This document shows positions 1 to 5,062 of a DNA stretch of 5,062 nucleotides, in pieces. The notes under the pieces were generated by a model that was given only the letters and a program-made list of their open reading frames with translations, had not been told where the DNA came from and ran no database searches. Location: positions 1 through 5,062 of the forward strand of contig JAFAEU010000037.1 of NCBI GenBank assembly GCA_023423855.1. The letters run 5' to 3'. The position numbers and the translations under genes were made by a program. Origin of the DNA: Pseudomonadota bacterium. GTDB taxonomy: Bacteria; Pseudomonadota; Gammaproteobacteria; Xanthomonadales; Xanthomonadaceae. The stretch's first letter is position 1. Each line of letters starts with the position of its first letter.

Positions 1-77
1 TTGATCAGCGCCTGCAGCGGCAGCAGCGCGCCGATGACCAGGGCGACGACGATGCCCAGCGATGCCCATGCCTTCAC
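1..77 (-). CDS. N-terminus of a membrane or exported protein (partial)
   Basis: Only the first 25 codons are in the window; the gene runs off the left edge. They read VKAWASLGIVVALVIGALLP followed by LQALI: one charged residue and then a long hydrophobic run, as in a first transmembrane helix or an uncleaved signal anchor. The start is a GTG at 77-75. It is preceded by a good Shine-Dalgarno sequence, GAGGG (complement of 84-88), six bases away. An in-frame TAG lies at 110-108 with no other start codon between. The gene is 66 nt downstream of the transporter stop on the same strand, so it may be the last gene of that operon. The LLPLQALI stretch faintly resembles the start of CreD-type inner-membrane proteins, but 25 residues cannot settle a family. 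Confidence 0.55.
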   Translation of the reverse strand, partial: MKAWASLGIVVALVIGALLPLQALI

Positions 78-83
78 GCGATG

Positions 84-88
84 CCCTC
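84..88 (-). promoter_or_regulatory. Shine-Dalgarno site of the left-edge gene
   Basis: Read on the minus strand this is GAGGG, six bases before the GTG at 77. It decides the start and frame of the partial gene, because the competing ATG at 70 is in another frame and gives a charged, Arg-rich peptide. Confidence 0.6.
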
Positions 89-143
89 GACCGGAATTGC
101 CGACAGTCTAGGCGCTCATGATGATCGGCGCGCGAACGCCCCT

Positions 144-1442
144 TCAGTCGCCGACCGGATCGCGACGCACGCCCAGCAGCGCCACCAGGCTCAGCAGCGC
201 GGCGCCGGCGAGGTACCAGCCGACCGACTGCAGGCCGTGGTGCTTCGCCAGCCAGGTGGCGATGTACGGCGCCAGCGACGCGCCGAAGATGCCCGACAGG
301 TTGAACGCCAGCGATGCGCCGGTGTAGCGCACTTCCGCCGGGTACTGTTCAGCCAGCAGCGTCCCCACCGGCCCGTAGGTCATCCCCATCAGGCCGAGGC
401 CGACCACCAGGAACAGCAGCGTCCCGCCGAGGCTGCCGGCGACGAACAGCGGCGCGAACGCGAGCCCGAACGCGATGATCGCCAGCGTCGCCGCGATCAT
501 CGCCGCGCGCCGTCCGCGACGATCGGCATAAAGTGCCGACAGCGGGATCGTGAGCCCGAAGAACACCACGCCGAGCATCTGCAGCCACAGGAACTGCTCA
601 CGCGTGTAGCCCAGCGCGCTGGTGCCCCAGCTCAGCGAGAACACCGTCATCAGGTAGAACAGCACGAAGGTCGACAGCGTCAGCAGCGTACCGACCAGCA
701 GCGCGCGCGGATGCTTCACCAGCACCTCGCGCATCGGCAGGCGCACGCGTTCGGCGCGGTCGATCACGCGCTGGAACGCAGGCGTCTCGGTGATCCGCAG
801 CCGCACCCACAGCCCGACCAGCACCAGCACCGCGCTGGCCAGGAACGGCACGCGCCAGCCCCAGCCGAAGAACGCCGGCTCGCTCATGTAGTGGGTCAGC
901 AGCAGGAAGCTGCCCGAGGCCAGGAAGAAGCCGATCGGCGCGCCGAGCTGCGGGAACATGCCGTACCACGCGCGCTTGCCCGGCGGCGCGTTCTCGGTCG
1001 CCAGCAGCACCGCGCCGCCCCACTCGCCGCCGAGGCCCAGGCCCTGCCCGAACCGGCACAGCGCCAGCAGGATCGGCGCGGCGACGCCGATCTGCGCATA
1101 GGTCGGCAGCAGGCCGATCACGACGGTGGAGATGCCCATCGTCAGCAAGGCCGCGACCAGGGTCGCCTTGCGCCCCACGCGGTCGCCGAAATGCCCGAAC
1201 AGCGCCGAGCCCACCGGGCGCGCGAAGAACGCCAGCGCGAACGTCGCCAGCGACTGCAGCGTCGCCGAGGCCGGGTCGCTCGCCGGGAAGAACAGCTTCG
1301 GGAACACCAGCACCGCGGCGGTGGCGTAGATGTAGAAGTCGAAGAACTCGATCGTGGTGCCGATCAGGCTCGCGAACAGCACGCGCCGGCGCGACGCCGG
1401 CGACTGCGCGGCCGGCGTCGCTTCGCCGGACACGGCGCTCAT
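144..1442 (-). CDS. MFS transporter, metabolite:H+ symporter (MHS) type
   Basis: A 432-residue inner-membrane secondary transporter, full length for its family (usually about 420-450). Visible marks in order: GTTIEFFDFYIYATAA at 28-43 (first helix, typical of the ShiA/YhjE/ProP/KgtP branch), the loop 2-3 signature GHFGDRVGRK at 83-92, RFGQGLGLGGEWGGA at 130-144 (helix 4), the second-half loop signature YADRRGRRAAM at 305-315, and EQYPAEVRYTGASLAFNL at 365-382. Hydrophobic segments between them fit 12 helices. Characterised relatives carry dicarboxylates, shikimate, proline or betaine by proton symport; the substrate here cannot be read from sequence. I chose the ATG at 1442 because MHS similarity begins soon after it and most upstream in-frame residues overlap the peptidase gene. 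An in-frame GTG at 1469 is an alternative (441 aa). The Shine-Dalgarno is weak (GGACGG about 9 nt upstream). The start lies 37 nt after the peptidase stop, suggesting an operon. Confidence 0.93.
   Translation of the reverse strand: MSAVSGEATPAAQSPASRRRVLFASLIGTTIEFFDFYIYATAAVLVFPKLFFPASDPASATLQSLATFALAFFARPVGSALFGHFGDRVGRKATLVAALLTMGISTVVIGLLPTYAQIGVAAPILLALCRFGQGLGLGGEWGGAVLLATENAPPGKRAWYGMFPQLGAPIGFFLASGSFLLLTHYMSEPAFFGWGWRVPFLASAVLVLVGLWVRLRITETPAFQRVIDRAERVRLPMREVLVKHPRALLVGTLLTLSTFVLFYLMTVFSLSWGTSALGYTREQFLWLQMLGVVFFGLTIPLSALYADRRGRRAAMIAATLAIIAFGLAFAPLFVAGSLGGTLLFLVVGLGLMGMTYGPVGTLLAEQYPAEVRYTGASLAFNLSGIFGASLAPYIATWLAKHHGLQSVGWYLAGAALLSLVALLGVRRDPVGD
1382..1421 (-). other. GC-rich inverted repeats in the 5' coding region of the transporter
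   Basis: GCGACGCCGGC at 1391-1401 and GCCGGCGTCGC at 1411-1421 are perfect 11-bp inverted arms around a 9-nt loop. On the mRNA they span codons 8-18, starting 21 nt after the first base of the ATG. The adjoining 12-mer CGCGCCGGCGCG at 1382-1393 is itself a perfect palindrome that overlaps the outer arm. The bases are plainly there; a role in translation is inference, and codon bias in an Ala/Pro/Ser/Arg stretch at high GC raises the chance of coincidence. Confidence 0.45.
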
Positions 1443-1479
1443 GCGGAGCGCCGTCCGCGGCCCCGGCACTCGGCATCGC

Positions 1480-3546
1480 TCACGACTTGCCGGCTCCCGC
1501 CTTGTCGTCCTTGTCCCCGCCCGGCAGCGCATAGTCCAGCTCATGCGCCGGCGGCTCGCCGCCCTTGCCGGTCAGGTAGAGGTCCATCCACTGCATCAGC
1601 CGCAGCGAGTAGTCGTAGCGCGAGGCCGCGCGCGCGTTGCCGTGGCCCTCGCCCGGGTACAGCACCAGCCGCACCGGCGCCTGCCCGGCCAGCTTCAGAT
1701 AGCGGTAGAACATGTACGACTGCATCACCGGCACGCGCGGATCGGCCTCGCCGTGCAGGATCAGCGTCGGCGTCTTCGACTTGCCGGCATGCGTGATCGG
1801 GCTGGTCTGGCGAAACAGTTCCGGATCCTCCCACGGCCACTTGCCCATGTGCACCAGCTTCTGTTCCCACGGGATGTCGCCGGTGGTGACCAGGCTGGCC
1901 TGGTCGGCGATGCCGACGAACATCACCGACGCGGCGAAGCGCTCGCTGTACCAGGTCGCGCCCCAGGCGCTGGCGTAGCCGCCGTAGGAACCGCCGGTGA
2001 TGCCGACCTTGTCCCTGTCGACCAGGCCGATGTCGACGAGATGGTCGACGCCGTCGACCACGTCGTCGAACTCCTCCATGCCCGGCCGTCCGAAGCCCTT
2101 CTTCGAGAACTCGACGCCACGCCCGGTGCTGCTGCGGTAGTTCGGCAGGAACAGCGCATAGCCCTTCGCCGCGGCGTGGTGCAGCGGCTGCGAATAGCCG
2201 GTGAGCCAGGCGTTGGGATAGTGCGACTCCGGTCCGCCGTGCACCACCACGATCAGCGGCACGCGCGCATTGCCGCGACGCTCCAGCGGATGCACCAGCA
2301 GGCCCTCGATCTCGAGGCCGTCGCGCGCCTTGTAGCGGATCACTTCCTGCTTCGCCAGGCGCACGTCCTTGAGCCAGGGATTGCTGTCGGTCAGCTTCCG
2401 CGGCGCGGTCTCGCCCGCCGCGAGCAGGAAGGCCTCGGACGGATGCGCCGGCGTGCTGCCCACCAGCGCGATGTCGCCGTTGTTCGCACGATTGAATCCC
2501 GTCCAGACCGGGCCTTGCGCCGGCAACAGGGTGCGCTGGCCGCCGCCGTCGACGCCGACTTCGCCCAGGCGCGCCTGCACGCCCTCGTAACTGATGAACT
2601 GCAGCGTCGCCGCATCGCGCCACTCCACGTCGATGACGTGGCCTTCGAGCCCCGGCAGCAGGTCGCGCCACGCGCCGCCGTCCCTGCCGGCCACGAACAG
2701 GCGGCCCTGCTGCGCGTCGTGTTCGTCTTCAGCGGAAATGAACGCGAGGTGCGCGCCGTCCGGGCTCCACGACAGGCCACCGACCTTGCCGGGATTGTCG
2801 ACCTTGCCCAGCACCTTGCCCTCCGGCGAGACGATGCGCACGCGGGTGAACACCAGGGTGTCGTCGGTCAGCTGCCGGTTCGCGACCAGCAGGCCGATGC
2901 GGTCGCCCGCCGGGCTCCACTGCACCGCCTGCACGCTGCCTTCGAGTTCGATCCGCCGCGGCTGCGCCTTGTCGTTGCCGACCTCGGCGATCCACAGTTG
3001 CACCGGCCGCCAGTCCTCCTCGTAGACCTTCTGGCTGAAGCCCTTCTTCTTCAGCGCCTTGCGCTCGTCGCTCTCCGGCTCGCTGGCCAGAAGCGCGACG
3101 CGGCGGCCATCAGGCGACAGGCTGAAGGCGGAGATGTCGGACTTCAGCTTCGCGATCGCGACCGATTCGCCGCCGTCGACCGGGATGCGGTACAGCACGC
3201 GCGTCTCGTCGCCCTGGCGCTTGGCCAGATAGGCCAGCGAGCGCCCGTCGGACAGCCACTCCACGCCACCGACGTTGACCTTGCCGGTGACGAAGCCGCG
3301 GCTGCCGCCCTCGCGCCCGGCGACGTGCAACTCGGCCCAGGCCGGACCGTCGTCCTCCGCGCCGATCTCGCGCGGCACCGACAGCACGTAGGCCACCTGG
3401 CGCCCGTCGGGACTGACGCTGGCCCCGGTGACGGCGCGGGTCTTGGCGATCTGTTCGAGCGTGAGGCCGCCGTTGGCGGCGAGGGCCGGCAAGGCCAGCA
3501 CGAGCAGGAGCAGCAGGCCACCGGCCCGCATGATCGATTGACGCAT
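1480..3546 (-). CDS. Secreted S9 family serine peptidase (prolyl oligopeptidase / acylaminoacyl-peptidase type)
   Basis: A 688-residue exported peptidase expected to release short peptides or single residues from oligopeptides in the periplasm or outside. The N-terminus (MRQSIMRAGG, a Leu-rich core, then ALPALA) is a Sec signal peptide, probably cut after about residue 23. A beta-propeller follows, with PD40/WD-like blades such as SVSPDGRQVAYV (43-54), WLSDGRSLAYL (97-107), SLSPDGRRVALL (142-153), WSPAGDRIGLL (210-220) and WSPDGAHLAFI (260-270). The C-terminal alpha/beta-hydrolase domain carries HGGP at 436-439, YRSSTGRG at 470-477, nucleophile Ser520 in GGSYGGY, Asp602 in HGEADPRVP and His635 in GEGHGNARAASRYD, so the triad is complete. 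Length is normal for secreted S9 enzymes. The Lys/Asp/Gly-rich tail (DKDDKAGAGKS) looks disordered. I prefer the ATG at 3546 over the one at 3567: it follows a GGGAGGGG Shine-Dalgarno by 7 nt and gives the cleaner signal peptide. The exact peptide specificity is unknown. Confidence 0.96.
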   Translation of the reverse strand: MRQSIMRAGGLLLLLVLALPALAANGGLTLEQIAKTRAVTGASVSPDGRQVAYVLSVPREIGAEDDGPAWAELHVAGREGGSRGFVTGKVNVGGVEWLSDGRSLAYLAKRQGDETRVLYRIPVDGGESVAIAKLKSDISAFSLSPDGRRVALLASEPESDERKALKKKGFSQKVYEEDWRPVQLWIAEVGNDKAQPRRIELEGSVQAVQWSPAGDRIGLLVANRQLTDDTLVFTRVRIVSPEGKVLGKVDNPGKVGGLSWSPDGAHLAFISAEDEHDAQQGRLFVAGRDGGAWRDLLPGLEGHVIDVEWRDAATLQFISYEGVQARLGEVGVDGGGQRTLLPAQGPVWTGFNRANNGDIALVGSTPAHPSEAFLLAAGETAPRKLTDSNPWLKDVRLAKQEVIRYKARDGLEIEGLLVHPLERRGNARVPLIVVVHGGPESHYPNAWLTGYSQPLHHAAAKGYALFLPNYRSSTGRGVEFSKKGFGRPGMEEFDDVVDGVDHLVDIGLVDRDKVGITGGSYGGYASAWGATWYSERFAASVMFVGIADQASLVTTGDIPWEQKLVHMGKWPWEDPELFRQTSPITHAGKSKTPTLILHGEADPRVPVMQSYMFYRYLKLAGQAPVRLVLYPGEGHGNARAASRYDYSLRLMQWMDLYLTGKGGEPPAHELDYALPGGDKDDKAGAGKS

Positions 3547-3553
3547 CGGGAAA

Positions 3554-3561
3554 CCCCTCCC
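3554..3561 (-). promoter_or_regulatory. Shine-Dalgarno site of the S9 peptidase
   Basis: On the minus strand this reads GGGAGGGG, 7 nt before the ATG at 3546. It is the strongest ribosome binding site in the window and fixes the peptidase start. The alternative ATG at 3567 would place this site inside the coding region. Confidence 0.8.
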
Positions 3562-3612
3562 AGACATGAAGCCGGAACTTTCGCCCGGGCCGGCCGTGAT
3601 GGCAAGTCCGAT

Positions 3613-3727
3613 CCGTCATTCCGAACGCAGTGAGTAGCGCTTTGCGACAGCGAAGCTGATCAATCTCGGCAGATCAAACTCCTGGATTTCTCGCTACGCT
3701 CGAAATGACAGTCGTCCGGAATGACGG
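3613..3727. repeat. Intergenic palindromic repeat ('CHFERSEKS'-type) with nested arms
   Basis: GTCATTCCGAACGCAGTGAG (3615-3634) faces CTCGCTACGCTCGAAATGAC (3690-3709): 16 of 20 positions are complementary. A second outer arm, CGGAATGACGG at 3717-3727, is a perfect 11-bp complement of CCGTCATTCCG at 3613-3623, so two right arms compete for one left arm. Inside are GCTTTGC/GCGAAGC (3639-3645 / 3650-3656, GACA loop, one T-G pair) and TGATC/GATCA (3657-3661 / 3672-3676). The minus strand translates in one frame as CHFERSEKS, a spurious peptide familiar from dispersed GTCATTTCGAGCG-type repeats in many bacterial genomes. The element begins 15 nt after the stop of the spermidine-synthase-like gene, so it would form a structured 3' end on that mRNA. 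No T-run follows, so it is not a classical terminator. Confidence 0.75.
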
Positions 3728-3742
3728 TGTTCCAGCCCTGCC

Positions 3743-4549
3743 TCAGCGCGCGCGCCAGGCCTGCGCCACCGTGGCGAACACGTCCGCCAGTTCGCGCGAC
3801 GCGCCCGGCGGCATCCGCGCCGCGATCGCCGGCAGGTCGATGCGCCCGTCCGGGAGCGGATCGCCGGTCCAGGCGAAGACGACGCGGTTGCTCTGCCGCT
3901 TCTCCTCCAGCATCCACACGCGCCCGCGGCCGAAGCTGCGCTGCAGCTTCTTCACATGCGCGGCGAAATCGGTGGCGTACAGGTTGCCGGCCATGATCCC
4001 GCCGGGCACCAGCGCATCGCGGCAGTCGTCGTAGAAGCGCTGGCTCGACAACGCCGCGGGAATGCCGGTCTCGTCGTAGCCGTCGACCAGCAGGATGTCG
4101 CAGCGGCCGCGCCGCTCGCGCACGAACTGCGCGCCGTCGGCGAGCAGCACCTGCAGCCGCGCATCGTCGCGCGGGATGCGGAAGGTCCGGCGCAGCGCCA
4201 GCACGTGCGGATTGTTCTCCGCGACCTCGACGCGCGTGTCCGGCAGGTGGCGATGGCAGAACTTGTCCTGCGAGCCGCCGCCCAGCCCGACCATGCCGAC
4301 CAGCGTCGGCTGCGGCCGGAACAGCAGGCTGGCCATCATCGTCCGCGTGTAGTCGATCAGCAACTGGTCCGGGCGGAAGGTGCGCATCCGGCTCTGCGAC
4401 ACGCCGCCGGTGAACTGCAGCTCGGTGTAGCGCCAGCCGCGCTTCACCCGCGGCTGGCGTCCGCCGCCGTCGCCGTCCTGCGCGGCAGGCGCCGCGACCG
4501 GTTCGGGCGCGCGCCATCTGTTCCACCATGCCGCGCGCCCGTCCGCCAT
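3743..4549 (-). CDS. Spermidine-synthase-like protein (SpeE-like Rossmann fold)
   Basis: A 268-residue soluble, presumably cytoplasmic protein of the polyamine aminopropyltransferase-like superfamily, which shares the class I SAM-methyltransferase fold. After a low-complexity start (about 1-35, Ala/Gly/Pro/Asp-rich) come GGVSQSRM (48-55), DYTRTMM (66-72), the nucleotide-binding glycine loop GLGGGS (88-93), the ribose-binding acid Glu111 in VEVAENNP, Asp138 in ADGAQF, Asp156 and Asp159 in LLVDGYDETGIP, and PGGIMAGNL (182-190). Canonical SpeE has GGGDG, YHE and DxxDP at the matching places, so the real substrate may not be putrescine; the name marks the family only. The start is uncertain. The ATG at 4549 has GGGAG 12 nt upstream. 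A GTG at 4606 would add 19 residues but has no Shine-Dalgarno and its codons show lower GC at third positions. The TGA stop is followed after 15 nt by the palindromic repeat. Confidence 0.85.
   Translation of the reverse strand: MADGRAAWWNRWRAPEPVAAPAAQDGDGGGRQPRVKRGWRYTELQFTGGVSQSRMRTFRPDQLLIDYTRTMMASLLFRPQPTLVGMVGLGGGSQDKFCHRHLPDTRVEVAENNPHVLALRRTFRIPRDDARLQVLLADGAQFVRERRGRCDILLVDGYDETGIPAALSSQRFYDDCRDALVPGGIMAGNLYATDFAAHVKKLQRSFGRGRVWMLEEKRQSNRVVFAWTGDPLPDGRIDLPAIAARMPPGASRELADVFATVAQAWRAR
4431..4459 (-). other. Perfect 11-bp GC hairpin inside the spermidine-synthase-like gene
   Basis: CGCCAGCCGCG at 4431-4441 and CGCGGCTGGCG at 4449-4459 are perfect inverted arms with a 7-nt loop. On the mRNA the hairpin covers codons 31-40 (R-Q-P-R-V-K-R-G-W-R), 90 nt into the gene and just before the conserved domain. 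No T-tract follows. The structure is seen directly; any effect on translation or transcription is inference. Confidence 0.45.
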
Positions 4550-4749
4550 GCCCTGCGAATGCTCCCGTCGATCCGCGGGAAAGACTACCCGAAGGCCGCA
4601 TGCCACGCCGCTGCGCGCAGCCGGTTGACATGCGCGGCCGGCGCGATTGCGTCGGCATTCAACTGGAACCGTTTACGCCTTCCCACCGCTGAACCCGCGT
4701 GGAAATCCTCAGAATCGGTTCATCGCCAGCCGCGCAACACTACGCCTGC

Positions 4750-4767
4750 GCCGACCGGTTCGTCGGC
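4750..4767. promoter_or_regulatory. Inverted repeat beside the ribosome binding site (possible operator or hairpin)
   Basis: GCCGAC-CGGTTC-GTCGGC has perfect 6-bp arms around a 6-nt centre and ends 2 nt before the GGGGTGA ribosome site of the right-edge gene. It could be a repressor site or a small leader hairpin, or chance in GC-rich DNA. A related CGGTTC-TCG-C string lies exactly 40 bp upstream at 4716-4727. The rest of the 232-nt divergent region shows no convincing promoter by eye. Confidence 0.3.
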
Positions 4768-4769
4768 AT

Positions 4770-4776
4770 GGGGTGA
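4770..4776 (+). promoter_or_regulatory. Shine-Dalgarno site of the right-edge gene
   Basis: GGGGTGA matches the extended anti-Shine-Dalgarno target GAGGTGA with one change. Its G-run ends 8 nt before the ATG at 4782, which supports that start. Confidence 0.55.
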
Positions 4777-4781
4777 CATCG

Positions 4782-5062
4782 ATGAAGCAGGCCCTCTCCT
4801 CCCGAATCCTCATCGGCCATGCGCTGGTCCTCGCTCTCGCGCTGGCGAGCGCGTTTCCCGCCGCCGCACAGGACAACCGCCGCGGCGAGCGCGACTCGCG
4901 CCAGCAGCGCAGCCAGGAACCGCGTCGCGCCGAATCCCAGCCGCGGCGCGAGGCTGCCACCCCGCAGCGCACGCGGGACGAGAAGCCGGCGCGCGCGCAG
5001 AAGCCGCAGGCCAGGCCGGCACAGCGCGAGCGCGCCCAGCCGGCGCCAGCGCAGGCCCAGCG
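4782..5062 (+). CDS. Exported Arg/Gln/Pro/Ala-rich protein (partial, runs off right edge)
   Basis: Ninety-three codons are visible and remain open at the window end. MKQALSSRILIGHALVLALA followed by LASAFPAAA is a textbook Sec signal peptide: basic n-region, hydrophobic core, and AxA cleavage site before Gln30. The visible mature part (30-93) is low complexity: 15 Arg and 12 Gln in 64 residues, the rest Ala, Pro, Glu, Ser, Asp, Lys, Thr, Asn and Gly. It contains no Leu, Ile, Val, Met, Phe, Tyr, Trp, Cys or His, so it should be disordered and basic. The start is the ATG at 4782, supported by GGGGTGA upstream. It is transcribed divergently from the spermidine-synthase-like gene. I do not recognise the family. 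Small periplasmic proteins with Arg-rich N-terminal regions ahead of a short folded domain (for example RcnB-like) are one possibility, but the diagnostic C-terminus is missing. Confidence 0.75.
   Translation, partial: MKQALSSRILIGHALVLALALASAFPAAAQDNRRGERDSRQQRSQEPRRAESQPRREAATPQRTRDEKPARAQKPQARPAQRERAQPAPAQAQ

Noticed and set aside
81..1796. Long plus-strand open frame (571 codons) opposite the transporter and peptidase.
   Set aside because: Its product is an implausible Arg/Gln/His/Ala-rich string without domains, and it lies antisense to two clearly recognisable proteins. Long antisense open frames are expected at this GC content.
2042..2060. Inverted repeat TGGTCGAC-GCC-GTCGACCA inside the peptidase gene.
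   Set aside because: It arises from repeated Val-Asp codons (VVDGVDH) in a conserved part of the enzyme, so it is explained by coding.
3547..3567. Peptidase start at the ATG at 3567 (695 residues).
   Set aside because: The strong GGGAGGGG site would lie inside the gene. The ATG at 3546 sits 7 nt after it and gives a better signal peptide.
3577..3605. Possible minus-strand promoter for the peptidase: TTGCCA (3605-3600), 17 nt, GAAAGT (3582-3577).
   Set aside because: The -35 matches 5 of 6 but the -10 only 3 of 6, and the consensus is not specific enough in this genome type to call by eye.
1354..3633. Plus-strand open frame of 759 codons antisense to the whole peptidase gene.
   Set aside because: It mirrors the codon bias of the peptidase, has no recognisable motif, and the opposite strand has a full catalytic triad, signal peptide and ribosome site.
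4550..4606. Extended GTG start at 4606 for the spermidine-synthase-like gene (287 residues).
   Set aside because: No Shine-Dalgarno precedes it, and the 18 codons after the GTG have lower third-position GC than the rest. Kept only as an alternative.
4625..4653. Perfect TTGACA (4625-4630) as the -35 of a promoter for the right-edge gene.
   Set aside because: With a 17-nt spacer the -10 would be TGCGTC, and neighbouring spacings are no better. No AT-rich -10 is visible.
3660..4658. Minus-strand open frame of 332 codons overlapping the spermidine-synthase-like gene and ending in CHFERSEKS.
   Set aside because: It is a shifted frame of the real gene, and its tail is the translation of the palindromic repeat, a well-known source of spurious protein calls.
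4768..4776. Two-codon open frame ATG GGG TGA just upstream of the right-edge gene.
   Set aside because: It has no ribosome site of its own and its GGGGTGA serves as the Shine-Dalgarno of the real gene.
1..5062. CRISPR arrays, tRNA or rRNA genes, insertion sequences, phage genes or a defence cluster.
   Set aside because: No regularly spaced repeats, cloverleaf, transposase-like protein or terminal repeats of a mobile element are visible; the genes are ordinary chromosomal types.

Overview
The window is about two-thirds G+C and densely coding. It looks like the chromosome of a Gammaproteobacterium near Xanthomonadaceae/Lysobacteraceae (Lysobacter or Luteimonas type). That placement is an inference from base composition, a secreted S9 peptidase of a type common in that group, and an intergenic 'CHFERSEKS' palindromic repeat. 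No rRNA or other marker gene is present to confirm it.

Layout from left to right: (1) 1-77, minus strand: the first 25 codons of a membrane or exported protein that runs off the left edge. (2) 144-1442, minus: a 432-residue major facilitator transporter of the metabolite:H+ symporter type. (3) 1480-3546, minus: a 688-residue secreted S9 (prolyl-oligopeptidase family) serine peptidase with a complete catalytic triad. (4) 3547-3742: an intergenic stretch holding a palindromic repeat with two competing sets of arms. (5) 3743-4549, minus: a 268-residue spermidine-synthase-like protein. (6) 4550-4781: a divergent intergenic region with a small inverted repeat next to a ribosome binding site. (7) 4782 to the right edge, plus strand: the start of an exported protein whose mature part is Arg/Gln/Pro/Ala-rich and lacks bulky hydrophobic residues.

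The four minus-strand genes are co-oriented. The peptidase and transporter are only 37 nt apart and are probably co-transcribed: the peptidase would cut peptides in the periplasm, while the transporter sits in the inner membrane with an unknown small organic substrate. The spermidine-synthase-like gene lies 196 nt upstream of the peptidase, and the palindromic repeat would fall in its 3' untranslated region. I see no convincing functional link between it and the peptidase/transporter pair.

I did not find a clear new biological system. The points most worth a second look are the repeat with mutually exclusive stems, two perfect 11-bp GC hairpins inside the 5' parts of the transporter and spermidine-synthase-like genes, the unusual composition of the right-edge protein, and the departure of the spermidine-synthase-like protein from canonical SpeE active-site motifs.
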